Assembly (NCBI GenBank): GCA_965662685.1 | Contig: CBFIIQ010000039.1 | Location: 1-30,837, forward strand | Direction of reading: 5' to 3' | Source: Eutrophocola sp965662685 | Lineage (GTDB): Bacteria > Pseudomonadota > Gammaproteobacteria > Pseudomonadales > Pseudohongiellaceae | DNA: 30,837 bases | Shown: one piece after another, positions 15,891 through 24,225 of the stretch | Numbering within the stretch: the first letter of the stretch is position 1 | Layout of the letters: each line of letters begins with the position of its first letter | Notes under the pieces: model-generated | Told to the model about the DNA's origin: nothing | What the model saw: only the letters and a program-made list of their open reading frames with translations | Databases searched by the model: none | Made by a program: the position numbers and the translations under genes

Positions 15891-17738
15891 TTACTTCTGG
15901 CCAGAATCCTGAGGCGACTTTGAGCTGTTGGCAGACCGTTTTCCCGGCTTGCGCTTCCTGTCACCTTTTTTACCCGCAGCATCGGCAGCATGTCTCCGGG
16001 CATCAAGGGCTGGCCTGCCTTTTTCTGCCTGCGATGAGGATTCCGATTCACGCGAAATTTTCAGAGTCTGACCAAGTACCCATACCTTGCGCAAATCCCG
16101 GAAAATTTCTTTCGGCATGTCGCGCGGCAAATCCACAGTACTGTAATCCTCATATATATTGATCAGCCCTATGTGCTTGCTTTCCAGTCCGGCTTCATTG
16201 GCAATGGCGCCGACGATATTCGCTGGCATGACTTTATGTTTGTGCCCAATTTCCACACGAAACCTTTCCATGTCTTTTTCCGGCAGGGCATTTTTATTGC
16301 GTGGCTCACTTGTTCTTGGTGAACGGGAATCGTCCCGGTTTTTTCGACTGCCCTGTCGCCTGCCTTCCTGACCACTGTTATCCCAATTCTCTTTTCTGTC
16401 GTGGGCAGGTTTATGCTGCAGCAATAAGGGCTCACTTCCCTGTACCAGTTTTGCCAGGGCCGAGGCTATGGCCAGGGCCGGCACATTGAATTCCTGCTGA
16501 TACTTTTCTATCAGTTCTGAAAACAGGGTCAGATCTTCATTTGCCAGTGTTTCTGAAATCAACTGCTTGAATTGTTCGATGCGGCGATCATTAATCACTT
16601 GCGTGGACGGCATCTCCAGCATTTCAATTTTCGACCCGGTGGCTTTTTCAATAGCGTTTAATAGACGTTTTTCACGCGGTGCCACAAACAAAATGGCATC
16701 ACCGCTACGACCAGCGCGTCCAGTTCGACCAATACGATGAACATAGGCTTCGGTGTCATAGGGAATATCGAAATTGATAACATGGCTGACGCGCTCAACA
16801 TCCAGGCCACGGGCCGCGACATCGGTTGCTACCAGAATATCCAGCTTGCCCTTCTTTAGTTTATCTATGGTTAACTCGCGCTGCTTCTGGGCAATATCGC
16901 CATTCAATGCCTGGGCAGCGAAACCCCTGGCGGCGAGTTTATCCGCCAGCTCGACGGTGGCAATCTTGGTGCGCACGAAGATCAGCATGGCATCAAAGCT
17001 TTCAGCTTCGAGTATGCGCGTAAGTGCCTCGAGCTTGTTATTCATCCCACTGGCGACCCAGAAACGCTGCCGAATAAGTGCTGCGGTAGCTGTTCTCACG
17101 GTGATGGTAACTTCGCTGGGATCATTCAAATGCGCCTTTGCTATACGCCGCACTTCCTTAGGCATGGTAGCGGAGAACAGCGCAATCTGACGGGATGATG
17201 GCGTTTGTTCCAGAATCCAGTCCACATCATCGATAAAACCCATGCGCAACATCTCATCGGCCTCATCCAGTACCAGTGTTTTCAGAGTACCCAGTTTCAG
17301 GGTGCCCTTGCGCATGTGATCCATCACTCGTCCCGGAGTACCAACGACCACATGAACCCCTCTTCTCAGAGCACGAATCTGGCCACTGTAATCCTGTCCA
17401 CCATACACCGGCAGGACATGAAATCCCTTGATGTGACTGGCATAGGTCTGAAATGCCTCGGCTACCTGAATCGCCAATTCGCGGGTCGGTGCCAGCACCA
17501 AGACCTGGGGATCTTTCTGCTTCAGATCCAGGTTGCTTAAAATGGGCAAGGCAAAAGCAGCCGTTTTACCGGTGCCGGTTTGCGCCTGCCCCAGTACATC
17601 CCTGCCTTCCAGCAATAGCGGAATAGTTTTGGTCTGGATCGGGGACGGGGTTTCGTAGCCCACATCTTTCAGGGCTTTTAGAACCGGAGCACTAAGCTTC
17701 AGCTGGTCAAAAGGAATTACCGTGTCGGTGGTCATCAA
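15891..17738 (-). CDS. deaD: DEAD-box ATP-dependent RNA helicase with DbpA-like C-terminal domain (DeaD/CsdA)
   Basis: A 615-residue RNA helicase that remodels RNA in ribosome assembly and mRNA decay, typically at low temperature. The Q motif lies at ~10-36 (FDQLKLSAPVLKAL ... PSPIQ). Further motifs are I AQTGTGKT (52-59), Ia PTRELA, Ib TPGR, II DEAD (158-161) and III SAT (189-191). Motif VI is HRIGRTGRAGRSG near 340. A DbpA-type RNA-binding fold follows at about 485-560 (FRVEIGHKHKVMPANIVGAI, then GLINIYEDYSTVDLP), flanked by basic low-complexity segments and a Lys/Arg-rich tail. Domain order and length match CsdA/DeaD. Start at 17738 or the adjacent Met. No clear promoter was seen in the short gap to the next gene upstream. 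Confidence 0.95.
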   Translation of the reverse strand: MMTTDTVIPFDQLKLSAPVLKALKDVGYETPSPIQTKTIPLLLEGRDVLGQAQTGTGKTAAFALPILSNLDLKQKDPQVLVLAPTRELAIQVAEAFQTYASHIKGFHVLPVYGGQDYSGQIRALRRGVHVVVGTPGRVMDHMRKGTLKLGTLKTLVLDEADEMLRMGFIDDVDWILEQTPSSRQIALFSATMPKEVRRIAKAHLNDPSEVTITVRTATAALIRQRFWVASGMNNKLEALTRILEAESFDAMLIFVRTKIATVELADKLAARGFAAQALNGDIAQKQRELTIDKLKKGKLDILVATDVAARGLDVERVSHVINFDIPYDTEAYVHRIGRTGRAGRSGDAILFVAPREKRLLNAIEKATGSKIEMLEMPSTQVINDRRIEQFKQLISETLANEDLTLFSELIEKYQQEFNVPALAIASALAKLVQGSEPLLLQHKPAHDRKENWDNSGQEGRRQGSRKNRDDSRSPRTSEPRNKNALPEKDMERFRVEIGHKHKVMPANIVGAIANEAGLESKHIGLINIYEDYSTVDLPRDMPKEIFRDLRKVWVLGQTLKISRESESSSQAEKGRPALDARRHAADAAGKKGDRKRKPGKRSANSSKSPQDSGQK

Positions 17739-17802
17739 AGGCTCTTTTATGTCTGGAAATATACTGGCTAAAACAGTACGGGGTGATTAGCGGAGGCGGA
17801 TA

Positions 17803-18573
17803 CTACCACAAATCCGGAGTGACCGAGTGATTTGATTGCTGCCAGGCCGTTGCGATGATCTGACTCCAGCGCCTGGCTCCGGCCACATCGCTGATTTGAT
17901 CCTGCCTGATTTCCAGCATCACAGCGTCAATTGCATGGCTATGACCATGATATGGCAGCGTGTAATCGATATCACTTTCAATCGAGTAAGGCTGATTGTC
18001 ACCTACCGGTACTTCCAGCTGAGACTGCAGGGCTGCCAGCCACTGGCTGGCGTATACGCTGTCATCCTCATAACAAACGCCGATGTGCCAGGGTCGATCA
18101 GCACCAAACAGGAAGGGCGTAAAGCTGTGAATACTCAACAGGCATGCAGTGCTTGCGGTACGATCCTGTAACAGATTACTAATCGCCTCATGGTAGGGGT
18201 CGAAAAACAGCTGACGTCGGCGCAGGCAATCCTGCGCCGAAAGCCCAAGGTTTCCCGGGATAGCGATGCCATCATTGCTGTGCAGAATTGAGCCACTTGA
18301 GTCAGGCTGACGATTACAGTCAATCACCAGGCGCGAATAATTACTTAATATCAGTGGCGCATCGAGAGACGCGGAAAGACAGCGGGCAACATCCGCCGCA
18401 CCAATATCCAGGGCAATGTGGGAATTTAGCTGGGGCGCTGAAAGACCCAGATTACTTAACTGCAGGGGAATACGATTGGAGGCGTGGTCACATAACAGGA
18501 CCACATCACTTTTTCCGTCAGCATTGAACAGCTCAAACGCTGCCGGCTCCGAGGAAGCTAATTCCAACTCCAT
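17803..18573 (-). CDS. N-formylglutamate amidohydrolase family protein
   Basis: A 256-residue zinc-dependent amidohydrolase-fold protein. Motifs seen are VLLCDHASNRIP near the N terminus, HIALDIGAADVA, LIDAPLILSNYSRLVIDCNR-like sequence around the substrate-binding region, LSIHSFTPF and a late MLEIRQD, all typical of the family. Characterised members hydrolyse N-formyl-L-glutamate in histidine degradation, but stand-alone homologues outside hut clusters, as here, have unknown substrates. The start overlaps the stop of the transglutaminase gene by one base (TGATG on the - strand), so the two are translationally coupled and probably act together. Confidence 0.88.
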   Translation of the reverse strand: MELELASSEPAAFELFNADGKSDVVLLCDHASNRIPLQLSNLGLSAPQLNSHIALDIGAADVARCLSASLDAPLILSNYSRLVIDCNRQPDSSGSILHSNDGIAIPGNLGLSAQDCLRRRQLFFDPYHEAISNLLQDRTASTACLLSIHSFTPFLFGADRPWHIGVCYEDDSVYASQWLAALQSQLEVPVGDNQPYSIESDIDYTLPYHGHSHAIDAVMLEIRQDQISDVAGARRWSQIIATAWQQSNHSVTPDLW

Positions 18574-19394
18574 CAGTCTTCCGCAGATTCCAGAACTTCG
18601 TCGGCAATTACCTTAAAGCGTTTAAGCTCGGTATAACCAAAACTGTTACTCAGAGAAACATCAGCTGCATCACGCCCGCGGGCAATAAGTACACGACCGA
18701 TCAGGCGCTTGTTATTACGCGGATCAAAAGTATGCCATTCCCCACCAAGGTAGGCTTCAAACCAGGCCGCAAAATCCATTTCACCATAAGGCGGCGGTTC
18801 ACCGATATCGCTGAGATAGCCCATACAATAGCGCGCCGGAATATTCAGGCAACGGCAGAAGGTTACTGCCAGATGGGTATAATCACGACAAACCCCGGCT
18901 CTGGCTTCATAGGCCTGACTGGCTGTCATGGTATTGCGGGCATGCTGATAGCCGAACTGGATATGGTCATGCACAAAATCACAAATAGCCTGCACCCGGT
19001 GCCAGCCGACAGGTCCGTTTCCAAACAGACGCCAGGCTTCGTTTGCCATGATGTCAGTTTCACAGTAGCGACTGCCTAACAGGTAGACCAGGGCATCTTC
19101 CGGCAGCGCCTGGATATCAAACTGCTGTGCATCCAGCGCAACCGAATCACGCTCACCATCATCATAAATAACGGCATTATTGGTGATTAGCGTATCCCCC
19201 GGTGGTAATACCAGACGCGTTACCCAGTTGCCATAAAGATCACGATAACCGCTCATCGGAGTGGGTGGATCGCTCTGAATATGGTCGGGGCTGAGTAATA
19301 AATCCACTTTTGAGGAATGTACATTCAAGTTCAGGATCATCGGGGTCAGCTGAGTACAGGCATAAACCAGTTCAAAGCCTATTCGCATTTTCAT
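18573..19394 (-). CDS. Transglutaminase-like cysteine peptidase family protein
   Basis: A 273-residue protein with an N-terminal beta-rich domain (MKMRIGFELVYACTQLTPM ...) typical of the bacterial transglutaminase family, followed by the catalytic core. The Cys is in ARAGVCRDYTHLAVTFCRCLNIPARY, the His in FEAYLGGEWHTFDPRN and the Asp follows in the same strand, so the triad is present. No signal peptide is visible, suggesting a cytoplasmic location. Bacterial members are more often peptidases or amidases than cross-linkers. It is the first gene of a two-gene unit with the overlapping N-formylglutamate amidohydrolase. No clear substrate. Confidence 0.88.
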   Translation of the reverse strand: MKMRIGFELVYACTQLTPMILNLNVHSSKVDLLLSPDHIQSDPPTPMSGYRDLYGNWVTRLVLPPGDTLITNNAVIYDDGERDSVALDAQQFDIQALPEDALVYLLGSRYCETDIMANEAWRLFGNGPVGWHRVQAICDFVHDHIQFGYQHARNTMTASQAYEARAGVCRDYTHLAVTFCRCLNIPARYCMGYLSDIGEPPPYGEMDFAAWFEAYLGGEWHTFDPRNNKRLIGRVLIARGRDAADVSLSNSFGYTELKRFKVIADEVLESAED

Positions 19395-19743
19395 AGTGCT
19401 CTATATCTCGGTGGCGATGTACCGGCAGCAGGGAATTAATGACACCTGTTGACAGGAACAAGGCAAAGGAAAGTTGTTGCAGCATAACTTGCTGCGGAGT
19501 GATTCACTCTATAAGCGACCTGCAAGATGCTGGCGCATTCTACACAACACAGCAATAGCAGCATCAACAACAAAGTTACGCGGGATTGTTCACAGTGTAC
19601 AGCGGCAATTGCTGAAAGAAAGACTAAATATGCCGGTGCAAGGCACAGGGTTAATAGCCGGGCCCTGCACTGCAATATATCGCCGGTCTTCTCCCGGGCT
19701 TACCTGGGGACTCGAACCCGGGTCAGCAGCCGATCTAAATGCC
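19395..19743. other. 349-base intergenic region, no gene recognised
   Basis: Lies between the transglutaminase start and the rdgC stop, both on the - strand, so it should hold the promoter of the transglutaminase pair and the 3' end of the rdgC transcript. Two CCCGGG hexamers (19693-19698 and 19717-19722) could pair as a hairpin, but no T-run follows. A T-arm-like tRNA fragment overlaps the right one. Short frames in the region overlap each other and have no recognisable protein content. Confidence 0.5.
19704..19724 (-). other. T-arm-like tRNA fragment, not a complete tRNA
   Basis: On the - strand the segment reads CCCGGGTTCGAGTCCCCAGG, with a perfect GTTCGAGTCC T-loop core just after GCTGCTGA, which resembles the end of an anticodon arm. 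However, the stem around the loop pairs only in its three inner positions. The sequence GGTAAGC that would be the 3' acceptor strand has no partner upstream and is not followed by CCA. It is therefore a remnant or a chance match. Confidence 0.3.
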
Positions 19744-20763
19744 CTATTCTTCCTTGTTGCGATTATCGGGTAATAATTTATTACCCGGGTCTTCCAGACC
19801 ACCAAAGGCTTCAAACAATGATTTGAAGAAGGCGCTTAGCTGCAGCGTCATCAGCGCAAATTCCTGGTCAAATTTCTGCGCCGGTGTTTCTTCATTAAAG
19901 CTTTCCGACTCTTCCTTGATCTCCTCGAAGCGCAGACGTTTTATACTCAGGTCCTCGGCAATACTGCAGTTTAGCTGGTTATTCCACATGACACTGAGCT
20001 GCTTTACCTGTTTGCCGGCATCCAGATGAGCTTCTATCTCTTCCCCTTCCAGATCCTGTCCCTTGCAGCGCACTACGTTACTGGCATCTTTCGGGTTGAT
20101 TAACTCGCAGTCATTATGGATAACAAAATGATCGGTAGCTTTTTGTTCTTTCAGCCAGCGTGTCATGACATCGCCGGGAGCCCGCTTGCTGTCCGGCAGT
20201 GCTACCGGGAAGGAGCCCAGGCAGTCCCTGAGTAAATTCAGTAATTCTTCCGCCTTTGGCGCACTGGCGGTATCTACCACCAGCAGGTTTTCAGACCGGG
20301 AGATATAGGCACAGGTTTTACTTGAGCGGGTAAAGGCACGTGGCAGCAAAGAACCATAAACATCGTCCTGGATCTCACGCTTTTCCTTGCGGTAGACCTT
20401 TCTCCCCTGTCGCTCTTCAATGTGCGCGACCTTCTCAGCCGTCGCTTCGCGTACCACAGAGGCCGGCAATAAGCGGTCCTGGGTTTTTGCACAGATCATG
20501 ATGTAATCACCAATAACATGAGTCAGCATTAACGCTTCCGACTCTTCCGGTGTTTCTATAGTTTCTCCATTTTCATCGATACTGACTTCACCAGCATTGA
20601 CTTCAGGCGCTGCGTCTCCCAACGGGTTCACCCAGCCTATACGGGACTTTTCATAGTTAGAGCAAGGCACAAAGGCAAGTTCTGCAAGCTGTGATTCAAA
20701 TTGTTCAAGCGGAAGATCAAAAGGTTGGGCAAGACAGTACAAGCGAAGATTTTTAAACCACAT
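19744..20763 (-). CDS. rdgC: Recombination-associated protein RdgC
   Basis: A 339-residue RdgC homologue. The start MWFKNLRLYCLAQPFDLPLEQFESQLAELAFVPC is highly characteristic, and the downstream core (GDYIMICAKTQDRLLPASVVREATAEKVAHIEERQGRKVYRKEK) also fits. RdgC forms a ring-shaped dimer around DNA and restrains RecA activity. The protein is longer than the usual ~300 residues; the extra part appears to be an acidic insertion near residues 55-80 (EVSIDENGETIETPEESEAL) and a charged C-terminal tail. ATG 20763 is the natural start. The upstream region carries four 21-bp repeats that may be its operator. The gene is transcribed away from the TrhA-like gene. Confidence 0.95.
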   Translation of the reverse strand: MWFKNLRLYCLAQPFDLPLEQFESQLAELAFVPCSNYEKSRIGWVNPLGDAAPEVNAGEVSIDENGETIETPEESEALMLTHVIGDYIMICAKTQDRLLPASVVREATAEKVAHIEERQGRKVYRKEKREIQDDVYGSLLPRAFTRSSKTCAYISRSENLLVVDTASAPKAEELLNLLRDCLGSFPVALPDSKRAPGDVMTRWLKEQKATDHFVIHNDCELINPKDASNVVRCKGQDLEGEEIEAHLDAGKQVKQLSVMWNNQLNCSIAEDLSIKRLRFEEIKEESESFNEETPAQKFDQEFALMTLQLSAFFKSLFEAFGGLEDPGNKLLPDNRNKEE

Positions 20764-20803
20764 AAAATTAAGAACCTGAAAATATTTTTTACTTGATTGA
20801 CTG

Positions 20804-20887
20804 GTTAACGACTAATATTAGAAAGCTAACGACTAAAATTAGCCTGCTAACGACTAAAATAAGCATGCTAACGACTAAAAAGCGGGG
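20804..20887. repeat. Four 21-bp direct repeats upstream of rdgC
   Basis: The 10-mer TAACGACTAA occurs exactly at 20806, 20827, 20848 and 20869, each 21 bases after the last. Units run 20804-20824, 20825-20845, 20846-20866 and 20867-20887; the middle ones begin GCTAACGACTAAAAT. In unit 2 the ends GCTAA and TTAGC also form a dyad. The spacing equals two helical turns, so the same face of the helix is presented each time. The array begins 41 bases upstream of the rdgC ATG and lies in the divergent promoter region shared with the TrhA-like gene. Confidence 0.9.
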
Positions 20888-21019
20888 AGACGATTATGCA
20901 GTAAAAACCTGAGAAGTAAAAATACAAATTCATTATAGTACGGAAATGAAGTGTTTAATAAAATTTACACTCATTTTTATTGATGATCGAGCGACAAAAA
21001 ACCGGATCAAGCTGACTCT

Positions 21020-21670
21020 ATGAAAACGCAAGCACCAATCAGCACTTATTCGCCTTTCGAAGAATCAATCAATATATATTCCCATGCCGTTGGCATCGTC
21101 TTGAGCCTGATCGCACTGATCCTGCTAATCGTCAGGTCAGCTCAGGAAACTGGCGTCCTGCCTTTAACAAGCTTCATCATATTTGGCGTCAGCCTTGTCA
21201 CACTCTATAGCACCTCCACCTTTTATCACCATTGTAAACAGCCACTGTTGCGCGCCAGACTAAGAATATTTGATCATGTCTCCATCTACATCCTTATTGC
21301 CGGAACCTATACTCCATTTGCGCTAATTACATTGCAGGGTATGACAGGCTGGATTATTTTTGCTGTCAGTTGGGGGCTGGCCATTGCCGGCAGCAGCCTG
21401 AAACTATTTTTTACCGGCAGGTATCGGCTGCTCTCCACCATAATGTATACATTAATGGGATGGTTAATCATTTTTGCTATCAGGCCGTTATCAAATAATC
21501 TTGCTGAGGCGGGGTTATTATGGCTGGTTGCTGGCGGGATCTTTTATTCAATTGGCGGAATCGTCTATGCGATCAAGCGTATTCCCTTAAATCATGCCTC
21601 GTTTCATCTGTTCGCCCTTTCGGGCAGCATTTGCCATTTCATTTCTGTTTATTTTTATGTCCTCCCTTAA
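21020..21670 (+). CDS. trhA: Hemolysin III/TrhA family membrane protein
   Basis: A 216-residue, seven-helix inner-membrane protein of the PAQR-like hemolysin III (YqfA/TrhA) family. Family marks are EESINIYSHAVGIVLSLIAL near the N terminus, STFYHHC, RIFDHVSIYILIAGTYTPFAL in the middle and a late GGIVYAIKRIPLNHASFHLFALSGSICHF, which contains the conserved His residues thought to bind metal. The family has been linked to membrane-energy homeostasis in E. coli; despite the name there is no good evidence for haemolysis. The gene is divergent from rdgC and convergent with the HD-GYP gene (38-base gap). No clear ribosome binding site was seen. Confidence 0.88.
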   Translation: MKTQAPISTYSPFEESINIYSHAVGIVLSLIALILLIVRSAQETGVLPLTSFIIFGVSLVTLYSTSTFYHHCKQPLLRARLRIFDHVSIYILIAGTYTPFALITLQGMTGWIIFAVSWGLAIAGSSLKLFFTGRYRLLSTIMYTLMGWLIIFAIRPLSNNLAEAGLLWLVAGGIFYSIGGIVYAIKRIPLNHASFHLFALSGSICHFISVYFYVLP

Positions 21671-21708
21671 CCCCAGGAAAGCTTGTGGGACTGTAAATCA
21701 GGAAATAT

Positions 21709-23865
21709 CTACACGTTGGTGCCTGGAATTGTAAAACCCTGTTCTCTGAATAACTTGATGCAGGCATCCACAGCATCGGCATCATAAATTGCCCCCCGCC
21801 CACTCTCTAGTTCTGCCAGGGCTTTTTCAACACCAAGGGCAGCGCGATAGGGGCGATGAGACGACATGGCTTCCATGACATCGGCAACCGCCAGAATCCT
21901 GGCCTCCAGAATGATCTCGTTACCTTTAATTCCGTACGGATATCCACTGCCATCCAGACGCTCATGATGTTGCAGGGCCATCTCTGCTATAGGCCAGGGG
22001 AAATCAATACCTTTCAGGACCTTGTATCCCTCCTGACTATGGGTCTGGATTAACTGATACTCAAACTCGTTTAATTTTCCAGGCTTGCTCAATATTTCAA
22101 CCGGGACTACAAACTTGCCAATATCATGTAGCTTTCCACCTTCAGCCAAACCTCTCAATACATCCTTGTCCAGCCCCATCAGCATGCCAATCTCTCTGGC
22201 AATAAGGCTTACTCTTTCTTCATGACCGGAGGTATATGGATCTCTAAGACTACTCAGCTTCATTGCCAATTCAATGGAACCATCCAGTGCTTTATCAAGC
22301 TTTCCTGCATTGCTGATAATTGTATTTTGTTTCTCGACCAGATCACTGACATCCCTGTTTATACCAATGACCCTGATTAATTCTGAATCAGCGTAAAAAG
22401 GTGTAGCGGACCCATTAATATGGCGAATTTCATCAGTAGGCAGGATAATCCTGAAATTCACATCGAAAAGCTCATTACCATCCAGAGCCTGGGCAAGCCT
22501 GCCCAGCACTTCGTCCCTGTCTTCAGGGTGCAGCATGTTTTCGAAAGTCTCCAGAGACTCATCATAGTCCTCACGACTAAGACCAAATATTTCCAGCTGC
22601 TTGTCACTCCATTTCAGCTTTTTCGATGCCAGGTCAAAAGACCAGACTCCAAGCTTTGCCGTCTCAATGGCAAGACTATTTTCCTGAATCGTTTCGGTCA
22701 GCTGTTTTTGTACTGCGACGTAATCAGAAATATCCTGAAACGCTCCTGACAACTTGATCGGCATACCATCTTTGTGAAGCACCTCACAGGTAGTCCGAAC
22801 GGTGATCAGATTGCCTTTGGTTGTCAGCGTCTCCAGTATCAGATCGTAACCCCGACCTTTCTTGATCGCCGTATCCAGCGCCTCGGAGAGCTTGCGCCTG
22901 GATTCTGGCAGGTAAGAATCTACAGCGGCATCAACAGTAGGATTGAATTTGTCCGGGCTTGTTTCAAACAGCCGGTAGATTTCGGCAGTCCAGAATAATT
23001 CCCCTGATTCAATATCAAGTTCCCAACCACCCACTCTGGCAAGACGCTGGGACTGCTCCAGCAGATTCGAGCTTCTGGTTAACTCTCTTTCATAATTGAG
23101 GCTTTCGGTAAGGTCGTGGTAACTACAGACATACTGAATTACTTTATTGCTACTGTTCTTAACAGGGCTTGCATTACACATGACGGTTAAAAGCTCGCCA
23201 CTCTTTTTCTTTCTCTCACGCACCCAGGTATGGGCTTTACCATCGACGATCTGCGATATGGAGCTTGCTGTATTCGACAGATAATCGATACCAGGAGGGT
23301 CAAGAATGGATATCTCTTTGCCAACAATTTCATTGAACGAGTAGCCAAAAAGATTAGTGAAGTATTTATTAACATGGGTAACTACCCCATTTATATCCGA
23401 GACAATAGTGGCGTCTGTCACACAATTCAGTAAACTCTCATAGACATGATCGTTCAAAACCACATCTTGTCTGGACGTTATATCCCGGTCAATTCCCCGG
23501 TAACCGGCAAAATTACCAGCCTCGTCAAAAAACGGACTGCCACTGGTTTCAAGCAGGACCAATGTCCCGTTTTTATGCTGGTTATAGTTTCGCAGGTACT
23601 GAAATGGCTCACGCTTTTCAACAATCTTTAAATACTGATCCCTGATTTTATTCGCTTCGCCGGAAGGCATTAAATCGAATGGAGTTAAACCGATAACCTG
23701 TTCTGGCGCATAGCCCAGAATGGTTTCAATTTGCGGACTGCTATAGCTGTAAAAACCGTCCTTGTCGACTTCCCAAATCCAGTCCATTGCCGCAGCAATA
23801 AGCTGCTCCAATTGAGCCCTGTTTTTATGCCTGACTTTCATGGCATTCATTTCCTGCAGAGACAA
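21709..23865 (-). CDS. Multi-PAS HD-GYP protein, predicted c-di-GMP phosphodiesterase
   Basis: A 718-residue protein with no membrane segment. Four PAS domains can be seen at about 20-130, 140-255, 275-385 and 400-510; each ends in the usual DIT, DLT, DIS or DVS linker. An HD-GYP domain covers ~535-715: metal His in GHEERVSLIARE (548), HD in GKLHDIGK (580-581) and HHERLDGSGYP (633-643). All family catalytic residues are present, so hydrolysis of c-di-GMP to pGpG or GMP is likely. The PAS array should sense redox, oxygen, ligand or light, but no cofactor-specific residue was recognised. The start ATG is at 23865. It is divergent from the pilin cluster and shares a 360-base intergenic region with it. 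Confidence 0.93.
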   Translation of the reverse strand: MSLQEMNAMKVRHKNRAQLEQLIAAAMDWIWEVDKDGFYSYSSPQIETILGYAPEQVIGLTPFDLMPSGEANKIRDQYLKIVEKREPFQYLRNYNQHKNGTLVLLETSGSPFFDEAGNFAGYRGIDRDITSRQDVVLNDHVYESLLNCVTDATIVSDINGVVTHVNKYFTNLFGYSFNEIVGKEISILDPPGIDYLSNTASSISQIVDGKAHTWVRERKKKSGELLTVMCNASPVKNSSNKVIQYVCSYHDLTESLNYERELTRSSNLLEQSQRLARVGGWELDIESGELFWTAEIYRLFETSPDKFNPTVDAAVDSYLPESRRKLSEALDTAIKKGRGYDLILETLTTKGNLITVRTTCEVLHKDGMPIKLSGAFQDISDYVAVQKQLTETIQENSLAIETAKLGVWSFDLASKKLKWSDKQLEIFGLSREDYDESLETFENMLHPEDRDEVLGRLAQALDGNELFDVNFRIILPTDEIRHINGSATPFYADSELIRVIGINRDVSDLVEKQNTIISNAGKLDKALDGSIELAMKLSSLRDPYTSGHEERVSLIAREIGMLMGLDKDVLRGLAEGGKLHDIGKFVVPVEILSKPGKLNEFEYQLIQTHSQEGYKVLKGIDFPWPIAEMALQHHERLDGSGYPYGIKGNEIILEARILAVADVMEAMSSHRPYRAALGVEKALAELESGRGAIYDADAVDACIKLFREQGFTIPGTNV

Positions 23866-24048
23866 ACCAAGAGTTTCATGTCTAATATCTGGCTGGTGAT
23901 CAGGCCCACTTTTTACCTACTATAATAATATGCCTGACGAATAATATGCATGGCTGATTAATACATTCCCAACACAGTTGCACCAATCTGCATGATCTGG
24001 AAACAATAAGCAATTCCCCCTCGTGAAATTCCAGAAAATATTCACACA

Positions 24049-24098
24049 CCTGCGTACTTGTTTGGTGCACCCATTACGCCTGCGTACTTATTTGGTGC
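24049..24098 (+). repeat. Two 20-base direct repeats with 30-base period
   Basis: CCTGCGTACTTGTTTGGTGC (24049-24068) is repeated at 24079-24098 with one change (G to A in the middle). The start-to-start distance is 30 bases. The second copy overlaps the -24 element of the sigma-54 promoter candidate, and the first contains the palindrome GGTGCACC (24064-24071). Confidence 0.85.
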
Positions 24099-24108
24099 GT
24101 TAATTGCA
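24093..24108 (+). promoter_or_regulatory. Sigma-54 (RpoN) promoter candidate for the pilin cluster
   Basis: TGGTGCGTTAATTGCA matches the consensus TGGCACG-N4-TTGCA at 10 of 12 defined positions, with GG and GC exactly 12 bases apart as needed for -24/-12 recognition. Transcription would start near 24119, about 107 bases before the zinc-ribbon gene. Type IV pilin genes are often RpoN-dependent, which supports the assignment. Confidence 0.65.
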
Positions 24109-24225
24109 ATGAAGAGCCTAACTAAGTAACAATTGATTATCATCAAAGCAATCTGGCACTGACAAAACATAATGAATTTTTTTGAAAACTTGTGCACCTT
24201 AAAAATTTTCGACTAATAGTTTTTT

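Larger units (their letters stand above)
23866..24225. other. 360-base divergent intergenic region with repeat and sigma-54 site
   Basis: Separates the HD-GYP gene (- strand) from the zinc-ribbon/pilin gene cluster (+ strand). It is AT-rich and holds a 20-base direct repeat and a sigma-54-type promoter. The ~120 bases after that promoter would be an untranslated leader. No gene was seen. Confidence 0.6.

Noticed and set aside
19704..19724. A complete tRNA gene on the - strand
   Set aside because: No partner for the acceptor strand, mismatched T-stem, no D or anticodon arm in the preceding ~50 bases (which are the end of rdgC).
19474..19826. Two overlapping ~99-aa + strand frames in the rdgC-transglutaminase gap
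   Set aside because: Different frames over the same DNA with no recognisable protein features; both run into the antisense of rdgC.
20804..20887. Integron attC-like sites or plasmid iterons
   Set aside because: The repeats lack attC R-box (RYYYAAC/GTTRRRY) pairs and no integrase or Rep gene is near; an operator array fits better.
20804..20887. Short CRISPR array
   Set aside because: The period is 21 bases with no 25-40-base spacers and there are no cas genes.
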